In this document: piece by piece, positions 18,685-29,387 of the stretch
Layout: each line of letters opens with the position of its first letter
Numbering within the stretch: position 1 is the stretch's first letter
DNA from: Streptomyces sp. NBC_00154
GTDB taxonomy: Bacteria; Actinomycetota; Actinomycetes; Streptomycetales; Streptomycetaceae
DNA: 64,000 nucleotides
Direction: 5' to 3'
Assembly: GCF_026342835.1 (NCBI RefSeq)
Contig: NZ_JAPEMI010000001.1
Coordinates: 2,796,501 to 2,860,500 of the forward strand
Program-made: the position numbers and the translations under genes
The notes under the pieces: generated by a model
Databases searched by the model: none
Told to the model about the DNA's origin: nothing
The model's input: only the letters and a program-made list of their open reading frames with translations

Positions 18685-18727
18685 CACAGCGGCGCCACCG
18701 TGTTCAGGTCACGATGACGCCGCTGTG
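18685..18727. terminator. Hairpin terminator after the PPOX gene
   Basis: CACAGCGGCG (18685-18694) pairs with CGCCGCTGTG (18718-18727). It lies between convergent genes and may serve both strands. Confidence 0.6.
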
Positions 18728-18768
18728 TGGGGGAAGTGTCTGAGCGACATGGAACGACGGGGGATCGC

Positions 18769-19089
18769 TCAGGCACTGCGGGGGGTGGCGGTGATGGTTT
18801 CGGGTTCGATCAGCTGGTGGTCACGCTGATCGAGGTTGACGAAGATCATTCCGTACCGGATGGCACAACGAACGGGCTGCGGCGCCCCGCGGGGGCGACG
18901 AAGGCATCGGTAGGCGCGCACTTCTTCGTCGTCCTCCAGGACAACGACGATCGGCTCCCCGAGCAGGGTGACCATCAACGAATCGCCATGGCGGGGGAGT
19001 GCCGTGAGCAGATCGATGAAGTGCCACCCTGAGCGGTAGGCAGAGGCCATCTCCCGCCGGAAAACCCGGTCGTCCGGCGGGATGGTCAT
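18769..19089 (-). CDS. Shortened Rieske-like protein without cluster ligands
   Basis: The 106-residue protein resembles the start of ring-hydroxylating oxygenase alpha subunits. SAYRSGWHFIDLL and GDSLMVTLLGEPIVVVLEDDEEVRAY correspond to the first strands of a Rieske domain, and MIFVNLD resembles the motif that follows it. The normal C-x-H and C-x2-H ligands are not there: the region reads YRCLRRPRGAPQPVRC. It therefore cannot hold a normal 2Fe-2S cluster and may be a degenerate or repurposed domain. Its ATG overlaps the stop of the small exported peptide gene (ATGA), so the two are coupled. Confidence 0.55.
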   Translation of the reverse strand: MTIPPDDRVFRREMASAYRSGWHFIDLLTALPRHGDSLMVTLLGEPIVVVLEDDEEVRAYRCLRRPRGAPQPVRCAIRYGMIFVNLDQRDHQLIEPETITATPRSA

Positions 19090-19268
19090 GCGCCCGCCAG
19101 ATTCGCCGGGGTGGTGTCCCAGCCGACATCGGAACCCTGGACGCCGATGGCGGAGCCGGACTGCACGCTGTCCCAGCCGACATCCCCGGGAGACATGTTC
19201 GCCGCGAGCAGCAGCGCAGCAGCGGCAAAAGCAGTGACAAGCACTGAGCGAAGCATTCGCTTGTACAT
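19086..19268 (-). CDS. Small exported peptide with GWD repeats
   Basis: This 60-residue product has a basic start (MYKRMLRS), a hydrophobic core (VLVTAFAAAALLLAA) and a mature part holding two D-V-G-W-D-S/T units separated by a G-S-A-I-G-V-Q-G linker. It looks like a secreted peptide or a precursor with a leader. The second Met (codon 5) is an alternative start. It is translationally coupled to the Rieske-like gene and divergent from the first of two regulator genes. I do not recognise a named family. Confidence 0.6.
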   Translation of the reverse strand: MYKRMLRSVLVTAFAAAALLLAANMSPGDVGWDSVQSGSAIGVQGSDVGWDTTPANLAGA

Positions 19269-19398
19269 AGTCGGCTTCGTCCTCACTTGATGGTTTCCTC
19301 TCCCCCGCCTGACAAGACGATGGCTCATTCAGGCACGTCAATGCCACAGGAGCGATGCATCATGTTCCTGCACGTACAGGACCCTGGGGGGTGGAGAT

Positions 19399-20382
19399 TT
19401 GCCTACAACCAACACGAAACCGACACATAATCACCCGGTCACGGACCTGTGCACCGAGGGTGCTCGGCTGTACGCCAGCGCACTGAGCGTCGGACGCATC
19501 GCTCGCACCGAAGTGGAACCCGCACCCTGCCTCATCGAACTCGGGCTGCTGCTGCCCGACCCGGACGACGCCTCGTGGCTCCGCCCGGTTCCGCCCTCCG
19601 CCGCCCTGGCGCAGCGGCTACATCCGCTGGAACGCGAGATCCAGGACCGCAGACGGACATCCGTGGAATTGACCGAGGCCTTCGAACCGTTCATGGCCAT
19701 CAGCGCCCAGAGTCCGGCACCCACGCACGCGATCACTGTGCTGGAAGGCATCGACCGGATCAACGGAGCACTCGATCTGGCCATCGCCGAGAGCCGCACG
19801 GAGGTACTGACCATCCAGCCCGGTGGTGGACGCAGCGAGGACGTCCTCAGCGAGGCCCTGACCCGCAGCAAACCCCTGATAGACCGTGGCATCAGTGTCC
19901 GCACCCTCTACCAGCACACGGTCAGGCACAGCCAGCGCACGTTCGCCTACGTGGAACTGATGGCCGGCGCCAAACTGCAGATACGCACACTCGAAGAGCT
20001 CATCGAGCGTCTCATCATCTGCGACGAGACCGTCGCCTTCATCCCGGCCAGGGACGACCGCCGCATCGCACTCGAGCTACGGCATCCCGGTCTGGTCGCG
20101 TACCTGACGAAGGTCTTCGAACAACTCTGGCGCCGGGCCCTTCCATTGAACGAAGCAGCCCCGTACAACCCGGCTCCCGACGGCATCACGGGCGTCCAGC
20201 GCGCCATTGCAACCCTGCTGGTCGAGGGGTACGTCGACGAGGCAATAGCCCGCCGCCTCGGCATGAACGTCCGCACCTGCCGTGCGCATGTCGCCAAGCT
20301 GTCCTCCACTCTCGGCAGCAGCAGCCGAGCCCAACTCGGCTATCTGATAGCGCGGTCAGGAATCCTGGAACAGGGTTCCTGA
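19399..20382 (+). CDS. LuxR-type helix-turn-helix regulator (first of a pair)
   Basis: The 327-residue protein starts at TTG behind a strong GGGGGGTGGAG site. Residues 1-120 form a helical N-terminal domain. Residues 120-235 resemble the PLD/TrmB-like sensor domain found in Streptomyces LuxR-type proteins (EVLTIQPGG, VSVRTLYQHTVRHS, CDETVAFIPA). The C-terminal 60 residues are a LuxR HTH (VQRAIATLLVEGYVDEAIARRLG then VRTCRAHVAKL). It is divergent from the peptide/Rieske-like operon and paralogous to the next gene, so it plausibly controls that locus. Confidence 0.8.
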   Translation: MPTTNTKPTHNHPVTDLCTEGARLYASALSVGRIARTEVEPAPCLIELGLLLPDPDDASWLRPVPPSAALAQRLHPLEREIQDRRRTSVELTEAFEPFMAISAQSPAPTHAITVLEGIDRINGALDLAIAESRTEVLTIQPGGGRSEDVLSEALTRSKPLIDRGISVRTLYQHTVRHSQRTFAYVELMAGAKLQIRTLEELIERLIICDETVAFIPARDDRRIALELRHPGLVAYLTKVFEQLWRRALPLNEAAPYNPAPDGITGVQRAIATLLVEGYVDEAIARRLGMNVRTCRAHVAKLSSTLGSSSRAQLGYLIARSGILEQGS

Positions 20383-20565
20383 CCGTTCGCAGCCACACCG
20401 TCCCATTCGCCGGCCGGCTGCGTGGCCACACGACGGGGGAGAGCTTGTTCACGCCCCGGATGCACCATGGGAGTTCCCCGTTCCCGGGACATCACCACAC
20501 TCTCCTGACAGCTAGTCTTTTCGCCACCGTCATCTTGTTGCACTGCACAGAGTGGGGGGTTCCCG

Positions 20566-21591
20566 ATGGGCACGTTGGAGGGCAAAACAGACCACCCACA
20601 CGGAACCACCGAACTCTGCGAACCGGCGATCCGCCTCTACTCCGAAGCTCTGCGCAACGGACGCATCGCCCGGACCGACGTCGCCCCGGCTCCGTGCCTC
20701 ATCGAGATGGCCCTGCTCCACCCCGATCCCCACGAGGCCGCTTGGATGCGTCCCGTACCGCCATCGGCAGCCATGGCACACCTGTTGCAGCCCATCGCCC
20801 GGGAGATCCTCGACCGGATACAGATCACTACCGCCCTGGCCGCATCCCTGGCACCTCTGACCGCTCTTGCCAGCGAGGACCCCAACCTCGGGATCACAGT
20901 GCTCGAAGGCAGGCCGGTGATCAATGCCGCCCTGGAGCATGCATCGGCAGCCGTACGAGAGGAGGCACTGACCGCACAACCGGGCGGGATACGGCAGCAG
21001 CACCTTATGCACCGAGCCCGCAGCAATGGTCTGACAGCCGTCAACCGGGGAGCCCGGCTGCGCCACATCTACCAGCATCCCGCCCGCTACAGCACCTTCA
21101 TCAGAGATTATCTGGAGGTACTGCCCGCCGACCGCGTGCAAGTGCGTACGGCGGAACAGACCATCGAGCGGCTCATCATCTTCGACCGCACCGTGGCCTT
21201 CATCCCGGCCAACCCCGAGCGGGACATCGCCCTGGAGATCCGCCACCCCGCCCTGATCCGCTTCCTCGTGCAGGTGTACGAGGTCCTCTGGGAGCAGGCC
21301 ACCCCGCTCACCGAGCCCCTGCACACAGCGGCTCCCGGCACCCCCGTCACCGCCGTACAACGCAGCATCGCGCGCCTCCTGGTCGAGGGCCACGTGGACG
21401 ACGCCGTCGCCCGCAAGCTGGGCATCAGCGTGCGCACCTGCCGGTCCCACATCGCCAAACTCATGCAGGCACTCAACGCCTCCAGCCGGACCCATCTGGG
21501 CGCGCTCATCATCCGGTCGGGCATCGTCGAGCCGGACGGCGCCGCTGCCGCCACCGCCGACGCGGAAGGCCCGCCACCCGTTTCCGGGTGA
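20566..21591 (+). CDS. LuxR-type helix-turn-helix regulator (second of a pair)
   Basis: The 341-residue protein matches its neighbour at 19399 along its whole length: the N-terminal R-I-A-R-T-D-V-A-P-A-P-C-L-I-E block, the central IYQHPARYS and FDRTVAFIPANPERDIALEIRHP blocks, and the C-terminal HTH (VQRSIARLLVEGHVDDAVARKLG, VRTCRSHIAKL). The pair is a tandem duplication. The 183-bp gap between them contains a possible separate promoter region. The stop lies within a hairpin shared with hspR. Confidence 0.8.
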   Translation: MGTLEGKTDHPHGTTELCEPAIRLYSEALRNGRIARTDVAPAPCLIEMALLHPDPHEAAWMRPVPPSAAMAHLLQPIAREILDRIQITTALAASLAPLTALASEDPNLGITVLEGRPVINAALEHASAAVREEALTAQPGGIRQQHLMHRARSNGLTAVNRGARLRHIYQHPARYSTFIRDYLEVLPADRVQVRTAEQTIERLIIFDRTVAFIPANPERDIALEIRHPALIRFLVQVYEVLWEQATPLTEPLHTAAPGTPVTAVQRSIARLLVEGHVDDAVARKLGISVRTCRSHIAKLMQALNASSRTHLGALIIRSGIVEPDGAAAATADAEGPPPVSG

Positions 21592-21597
21592 CGGGCC
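21568..21597. terminator. Bidirectional hairpin between the second regulator gene and hspR
   Basis: GGCCCGCCACCCG and CGGGTGACGGGCC form a near-perfect stem with a TTTC loop at the convergent ends of the two genes. It overlaps the regulator's last codons. Confidence 0.6.
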
Positions 21598-21627
21598 TCG
21601 GCCGTCGTGCGTGCGCCGTAACCGCGC

Positions 21628-22074
21628 CTATTCCTTCGGCCTCTTCGGCCGCCAGACCACCAACGCACTGGTCTGCTGCACATCCTGATACGGCACCAGA
21701 TCGCGTCGGTACGACGCATGCACCTGCGCCTCGCGCTGCTGCATCGCCGCCGCCGCGCCGTCCACTGCCGCGGAGAGTTCGGCGACGCGCTGCTGGAGCG
21801 CGGCCACCTGGTTCTCCAGTTCGATGATGCGCTTGATGCCCGCCAGGTTGATGCCCTCGTCCTGCGACAGTTGCTGCACGGTGCGCAGCAGCTCGATGTC
21901 ACGGGCCGAGTAGCGCCGGCCGCGGCCGGCCGTGCGGTCCGGGGAGACCAGGCCGAGGCGGTCGTACTGGCGCAGTGTCTGCGGATGCAGGCCCGAGAGC
22001 TGGGCCGCGATCGAGATCACGTACACCGGTGAGTCATCGGTCAGTTGGTACGGATTACGTCGTCGGCCGTCCAC
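21628..22074 (-). CDS. hspR: Heat-shock repressor HspR
   Basis: The 148-residue MerR-family repressor starts at GTG 22074, 1 nt after the dnaJ stop. Its N-terminal winged HTH reads VYVISIAAQLSGLHPQTLRQY followed by the G-R-G-R-R-Y-S wing. A coiled coil (IKRIIELENQVAALQQRVAEL) and a short basic tail complete it. HspR binds HAIR operators with DnaK as co-repressor, closing a feedback loop. It is the last gene of the dnaK-grpE-dnaJ-hspR operon, and HAIR sites precede both dnaK and clpB. Confidence 0.96.
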   Translation of the reverse strand: MDGRRRNPYQLTDDSPVYVISIAAQLSGLHPQTLRQYDRLGLVSPDRTAGRGRRYSARDIELLRTVQQLSQDEGINLAGIKRIIELENQVAALQQRVAELSAAVDGAAAAMQQREAQVHASYRRDLVPYQDVQQTSALVVWRPKRPKE

Positions 22075-22075
22075 A

Positions 22076-23260
22076 TCATGCTCCCTTCGCGGCCTGGAAC
22101 AGCTCCGCCCGCGGGTCCTCCCCCGCGGTCGCCTTCCGGTAGGCCTCCAGCGCGTCCTGCGCCTCGGGACCCAGTTCCTTCGGCACGGCCACCTCGACGG
22201 TGACCAGCAGGTCGCCCCGGGTGCCGTCCTTGCGCACCGCACCCTTGCCCCGGGCGCGCATCGTACGCCCGTTGGGGGTACCGGCCGGCAGTTTCAGGGT
22301 GACCGGGGGTCCTCCGAGCGTGGGGACCTTCACCTCGCCGCCGAGCGCCGCCTCCACGAAGGTGACGGGCACGGTGACCGTGAGGTTGTCGTCCCTGCGG
22401 CCGAAGACCGGGTGGGCGTCGACATGGACGACGACGTACAGATCGCCGGCCGGGCCGCCGCGCTCGCCCGGAGCGCCCTTGCCGCGCAGTCGGATCCGCT
22501 GGCCGTCGGAGACGCCCGCCGGGATCCTGACCTGCATGGTGCGCGACGAACGCGCCCGCCCGCTGCCCTTGCAGACATCGCACGGGTCCTGGGCGATGAG
22601 GCCCCGGCCCTTGCAGTCCACGCAGGGATCGGTGAGCGAGAACCCACCGCCGCTGCCACGCGACACCTGGCCGGTGCCGACACAGGTCGGGCAGACCCTC
22701 GGGGTGCCGTTCTTGTCGCCGGTGCCCGAACACGCCTTGCAGGGCGCCTGGCTGGACATCCGCAGCGGGACCGTGGCCCCGTCGACCGCCTCGGTGAAGC
22801 TGAGCGTCACCTCGGACTCGATGTCCTGGCCGCGGCGCGGCTGCACGCGTGTCCCCGCACCGCCGCCCCGGTTGAACAGGCCGCCGAAGACATCGCCGAG
22901 ACCGCCGCCGCCGAAGCCACCGGGGCCGCCGGCTCCGCCGCCCTGGGTGCCTCCGAAGAGGTCGCCCAGGTCGAAGTTGAAGTTTCCTCCCGCACCACCG
23001 GGACCGGCCCGGAAGCCGCCGTTGCCGAAGAGGGCGCGCGCCTCGTCGTACTCCTTGCGCTTCTTGGAGTCGCCGAGGATGTCATTGGCCTCGGAGATCT
23101 CCTTGAAGCGCTCCTCCGCCTTGTCGTCGCCCTTGTTGGCGTCCGGGTGGAACTCGCGGGCGAGCTTGCGGTACGCCTTCTTGATCTCGGCGTCGGTGGC
23201 GTCCTTGGGGACGCCGAGGACCTTGTAGTAGTCCTTCTCGACGAAGTCCTTCGTGCTCAT
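22076..23260 (-). CDS. dnaJ: Chaperone DnaJ
   Basis: This 394-residue type I Hsp40 has an N-terminal J domain with the HPD motif (F-H-P-D-A-N-K), a Gly/Phe-rich linker (about 75-150) and four zinc-finger C-x2-C-x-G-x-G repeats (CKACSGTG, CPTCVGTG, CVDCKGRG, CDVCKGSG), then the C-terminal substrate-binding domains. It stimulates DnaK ATPase and delivers clients. It lies 93 bp after grpE and 1 nt before hspR. Confidence 0.97.
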   Translation of the reverse strand: MSTKDFVEKDYYKVLGVPKDATDAEIKKAYRKLAREFHPDANKGDDKAEERFKEISEANDILGDSKKRKEYDEARALFGNGGFRAGPGGAGGNFNFDLGDLFGGTQGGGAGGPGGFGGGGLGDVFGGLFNRGGGAGTRVQPRRGQDIESEVTLSFTEAVDGATVPLRMSSQAPCKACSGTGDKNGTPRVCPTCVGTGQVSRGSGGGFSLTDPCVDCKGRGLIAQDPCDVCKGSGRARSSRTMQVRIPAGVSDGQRIRLRGKGAPGERGGPAGDLYVVVHVDAHPVFGRRDDNLTVTVPVTFVEAALGGEVKVPTLGGPPVTLKLPAGTPNGRTMRARGKGAVRKDGTRGDLLVTVEVAVPKELGPEAQDALEAYRKATAGEDPRAELFQAAKGA

Positions 23261-23353
23261 CGACGTCCCTCCTTCCGGACGATCGGCCGGGCGACCGGCC
23301 CGAGGGCCGGTCGCCGGGGCAGACGGTGGGCCCCGCGGTGGTCGGACGAAATG

Positions 23354-25872
<2,519 letters not shown>

Positions 25873-25875
25873 CTA

Positions 25876-25896
25876 CTTGAGTGGATCTGACTCAAG
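25876..25896. promoter_or_regulatory. HAIR operator 1 upstream of dnaK
   Basis: CTTGAGT-N7-ACTCAAG matches the HspR consensus exactly, 22 bp upstream of the dnaK start codon. Confidence 0.95.
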
Positions 25897-25927
25897 GATG
25901 CATGACACCAGCCCCAGAGTCAACAGA

Positions 25928-25948
25928 CCTGAGTCGAGTCGACTCAAC
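25928..25948. promoter_or_regulatory. HAIR-like operator 2 upstream of dnaK
   Basis: CCTGAGT-N7-ACTCAAC differs from the HAIR consensus at two positions. Its centre is 52 bp from that of the perfect site, about five helical turns, consistent with cooperative HspR binding. Confidence 0.75.
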
Positions 25949-26170
25949 TATCGTGCACACACCACACGCCACCTGCGATTTCTCCGAGATCCGAGGGGTG
26001 CATATCCGGGCACATGTCCGGCGACCACTACCGGCGATCGAGGGTGACACCTGCCGACCCGACGGCCCACACGCCCCGCTCCATCATCGCGCATGGGATC
26101 GTTCTGTCACAAAATGCCGCGAGATGCACAAAACCGGCATCCGACCCGTCCAACCCGACAGGTGTGCACG

Positions 26171-26770
26171 ATGCAGACGCAGATGACGGCGAAGCGCGCG
26201 CTGGATCTGGCCCTCGGCTCGGTCCTGCTCGTCCTGGCCGCCCCCCTGCTCGCCGCAGGAGCCGTCGCGCTCGCCGCACGGCGGCCCCCCGGCGGCGTAC
26301 TGACCCGCTCCGTGCGGATCGGCCTGGCCGGCCGGCACTTCGTACTGCGCACCCTGCGCACCCGCCGACTGCGCCTCGACCTGCTCTCCCGGCTGCCCCA
26401 TGTCGTACGGGGAGAGCTCTCCCTCGTCGGACCGGAACCGCTCACCCCGGACGACGAGCGGGCCGGAACCGCCGACGGAGCGACCGGCGGCACCGGGGAC
26501 GGGGCCGGCGCGCGACACTGGCGGCAGGAGCTGAGACCCGGCCTGACCGGCCTGGCCCAGATCCGCTCACGCTCCGGAATGCCGTGGGACGAACCGGCCC
26601 TGCTCGACCAGCACTACGCCGAGCACCACTGGCTGGGACTCGACCTGATGATCCTGGCGGCGGCGGTACACATTCCGCTTCGCGCCACGGTCCACGGGCT
26701 CTCCCGCCGCGGCAAGGCACACCTGAGCGACACAGATCACCGACTGCGCGGCTACAGCGCGGCGGAATAA
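26171..26770 (+). CDS. Bacterial sugar transferase family protein
   Basis: The 199-residue protein resembles the catalytic part of undecaprenyl-phosphate sugar-1-phosphate transferases. It has AKRALDLALGSVLLVLAAPLL as an initial membrane helix and VRGELSLVGPEPLTPDD and LRPGLTGLAQIRSRSG near the C-terminus. It lacks the long N-terminal membrane region of WcaJ-type enzymes. ATG at 26171 follows a GGTGTGCACG leader; frames reaching 26093 lack a family match. It is divergent from dnaK across about 320 bp containing the HAIR sites. Substrate unknown. Confidence 0.7.
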   Translation: MQTQMTAKRALDLALGSVLLVLAAPLLAAGAVALAARRPPGGVLTRSVRIGLAGRHFVLRTLRTRRLRLDLLSRLPHVVRGELSLVGPEPLTPDDERAGTADGATGGTGDGAGARHWRQELRPGLTGLAQIRSRSGMPWDEPALLDQHYAEHHWLGLDLMILAAAVHIPLRATVHGLSRRGKAHLSDTDHRLRGYSAAE

Positions 26771-26799
26771 GTGGATAGTGTCAGCACAGACTGATTAAG

Positions 26800-26813
26800 T
26801 TACTGCTTAGTAA
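26800..26813. promoter_or_regulatory. Palindromic operator-like site upstream of the EtfD-like gene
   Basis: TTACT-GCTT-AGTAA is a perfect inverted repeat in an unusually AT-rich stretch, 66 bp upstream of the 26880 start. TetR-type repressors of fatty-acid genes bind similar short palindromes; a link is inference. Confidence 0.4.
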
Positions 26814-26879
26814 TCGCTTGTACTCCGACACGTCCCACAAGTGCCGGATCCCACCCTCGCAGGCCCGAGGAGCCCCCAA

Positions 26880-29147
26880 ATGCAACTCGCCGCGATCATC
26901 GTGTCGCTGGTGCTGACTGTGGTCGGCGTTGCGCTCATCGCCCGAGCCGTCGCGCAGATCTACCGGTTCGTCAAACTCGGACAGCCGGTCCCGGCAGGCA
27001 GCCGCACCGACAACCCGAAGCAGCGCACGATCACCCTGGTCAAGGAGTTCCTCGGCCATACCCGGATGAACCGGTGGGGGATCGTCGGCTTCGCGCACTG
27101 GTTCGTCGCCATCGGCTTCCTGACGCTGCCACCGACGCTGCTCCAGGCGTACGGACAGCTCTTCAAGGCCGACTGGGTGCTGCCGATCATCGGTGAATGG
27201 CTGCCGTTCGAGCTCTACATCGAGTTCATCGGCCTGATGACGACGGTCGGCATCCTGGTGCTGATCGCCATCCGGCTGCTGAACCTGCCCTCCCGGGCCG
27301 GCCGCAAGTCCCGCTTCGCGGGCTCCAAGGCCTGGCAGGCGTACTTCGTCGAGTACGTCATCCTCATCATCGGCCTGGCGATCCTGACCCTGCGCGGTCT
27401 CGAGGGCGCGATCCACCACGTGGGGGGCTACGAAGCCGCGTACTTCGTCTCGTACCCCCTGGTCCTCGCCTTCAAGGGACTCGGCCTCGGCGCGCTCCAG
27501 AACCTCATCTACTTCACCGCGATGATCAAGATCGGCACCTCGCTGATCTGGATGATCACGGTCTCGCTCAACACCAACATGGGTGTCGCCTGGCACCGCT
27601 TCCTCGGCTTCCCGAACATCTGGTTCAAGCGGAACGCGGACGGCGCGGTCGCACTCGGCGCGCTGCAGCCGATGACGTCCGGCGGCAAGGAGATCGACTT
27701 CGAGGACCCGGGCGAGGACGACGTCTTCGGTGTCTCCCAGGTCGAGCAGTTCTCCTGGAAGGGCATCCTCGACTTCTCCACGTGCACGGAGTGCGGTCGC
27801 TGCCAGTCGCAGTGCCCCGCCTGGAACACCGGCAAGCCGCTCTCCCCGAAGCTCCTGATCATGTCGCTGCGCGACCACGCGCACGCCAAGGCCCCGTATC
27901 TGCTCGCCGGTGGCGGCAAGGACATGGAGGGCAACGAGAAGGCGTCCGAGGAACAGCTGAAGGACGTCCCGGCCGCGGCTCTGGCGGAGGCCGAACGCCC
28001 CCTCATCGGCACGGTCGAGGAGAACGGCGTCATCGACCCGGACGTGCTCTGGTCCTGCACCACCTGCGGTGCGTGCGTGGAGCAGTGCCCGGTCGACATC
28101 GAGCACATCGACCACATCGTCGACATGCGCCGCTACCAGGTGATGATCGAGTCCGCGTTCCCGTCCGAGGCGGGCACGATGCTCAAGAACCTGGAGAAGA
28201 AGGGCAACCCCTGGGGGCTCGCCAAGAAGCAGCGCGTCGAGTGGACCAAGGAGGTCGACTTCGAGGTCCCGATCGTCGGCAAGGACGTCGAGGACCTGTC
28301 GGAGATCGACTACCTCTACTGGGTCGGCTGCGCGGGCGCCCTGGAGGACCGGGCCAAGAAGACCACCAAGGCCTTCGCCGAGCTGCTGCACATCGCGGGC
28401 GTGAAGTTCGCGATCATGGGTGGCGACGAGAAGTGCACGGGTGACTCGGCCCGCCGCCTGGGCAACGAGCCGCTGTTCCAGCAGCTCGGCCAGGAGAACG
28501 TCGCGATGCTGAACATGGCGTTCGGCGAGGACGACGAGGACGAGACGACGAAGAAGCCCAAGTCGTCCAAGAAGATCGTCGCGACCTGCCCGCACTGCTT
28601 CAACACCATCGCCAACGAGTACCCACAGCTCGGTGGCGAGTACGAGGTCATCCACCACACGCAGCTGCTCCAGCACCTGGTGGACGAGGGCAAGCTGATC
28701 CCGGTGACCCCGGTCGAGGGCCTGATCACGTACCACGACCCGTGCTACCTGGGCCGGCACAACAAGATCTACACGCCGCCGCGCGAGATCATCGCGAAGG
28801 TGCCGGGTCTGCGGAACGAGGAGATGCACCGCCACAAGGAGCGCGGCTTCTGCTGCGGCGCCGGTGGTGCCCGGATGTGGATGGAGGAGCGGATCGGCAA
28901 GCGCATCAACAACGAGCGCGTCGACGAAGCCCTCTCCCTCAACCCGGACATCGTCTCCACCGCCTGCCCGTTCTGCCTGGTCATGCTTACCGACTCGGTC
29001 AACGGCAAGAAGAACGACGGCAAGGCGAAGGAGTCGATCCAGGTGGTCGACGTATCGCAGCTGCTGCTCGACTCGGTGAAGACCCCGGCGGACCCGGCGG
29101 GCGAGCCGGAGTCCGAGAGTGCACCGGAGCCGGAGCCGGTGAAGTAG
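26880..29147 (+). CDS. Heterodisulfide reductase-related Fe-S membrane protein (EtfD-like)
   Basis: The 755-residue protein has about six N-terminal membrane helices within residues 3-235. Two 4Fe-4S motifs follow: CTECGRCQSQCP from residue 302 and CTTCGACVEQCP from residue 393. Two CCG-type domains come next (VGCAGALEDR, CPHCFNTIANEYP, YHDPCYLGRHN, GFCCGAGGARMW). This matches the actinobacterial family that includes mycobacterial EtfD (Rv0338c), proposed to pass electrons from electron-transfer flavoprotein of beta-oxidation to the quinone pool. The start ATG follows AGGCCCGAGGAG. The palindrome at 26800-26813 may regulate it, and a strong terminator follows. Confidence 0.88.
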   Translation: MQLAAIIVSLVLTVVGVALIARAVAQIYRFVKLGQPVPAGSRTDNPKQRTITLVKEFLGHTRMNRWGIVGFAHWFVAIGFLTLPPTLLQAYGQLFKADWVLPIIGEWLPFELYIEFIGLMTTVGILVLIAIRLLNLPSRAGRKSRFAGSKAWQAYFVEYVILIIGLAILTLRGLEGAIHHVGGYEAAYFVSYPLVLAFKGLGLGALQNLIYFTAMIKIGTSLIWMITVSLNTNMGVAWHRFLGFPNIWFKRNADGAVALGALQPMTSGGKEIDFEDPGEDDVFGVSQVEQFSWKGILDFSTCTECGRCQSQCPAWNTGKPLSPKLLIMSLRDHAHAKAPYLLAGGGKDMEGNEKASEEQLKDVPAAALAEAERPLIGTVEENGVIDPDVLWSCTTCGACVEQCPVDIEHIDHIVDMRRYQVMIESAFPSEAGTMLKNLEKKGNPWGLAKKQRVEWTKEVDFEVPIVGKDVEDLSEIDYLYWVGCAGALEDRAKKTTKAFAELLHIAGVKFAIMGGDEKCTGDSARRLGNEPLFQQLGQENVAMLNMAFGEDDEDETTKKPKSSKKIVATCPHCFNTIANEYPQLGGEYEVIHHTQLLQHLVDEGKLIPVTPVEGLITYHDPCYLGRHNKIYTPPREIIAKVPGLRNEEMHRHKERGFCCGAGGARMWMEERIGKRINNERVDEALSLNPDIVSTACPFCLVMLTDSVNGKKNDGKAKESIQVVDVSQLLLDSVKTPADPAGEPESESAPEPEPVK

Positions 29148-29159
29148 CTTTCGGCCGCA

Positions 29160-29195
29160 GGAGGGGCTGATGGGGAACTCCCCATCAGCCCCTCC
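29160..29195 (+). terminator. Terminator of the EtfD-like gene
   Basis: A perfect 16-bp stem (GGAGGGGCTGATGGGG and its complement) with a 4-nt loop starts 12 bp after the stop codon. Confidence 0.85.
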
Positions 29196-29387
29196 CGTCA
29201 TTTCCGGCCCCTCCGCCCCCACCGCTGCCCCTCCCCCACCCCACCGGCATCATGGGCGAGTTGCAGTCGAGGCACGGGCGGGGTCACAGCTGATGGTGCA
29301 CAGGGCGGTGCACCCGGGCGCCGACGGTGGCGGCTTCGTCGCCAAGAAGCCTCACGTCACCTTCTCCCCGAAGGAGTTCACCGCCTG

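Noticed and set aside
26781..29222. An 813-codon minus-strand frame opposite the EtfD-like gene
   Set aside because: The Fe-S motifs and membrane helices are on the plus strand; the antisense product is low-complexity Arg/Leu/Asp.
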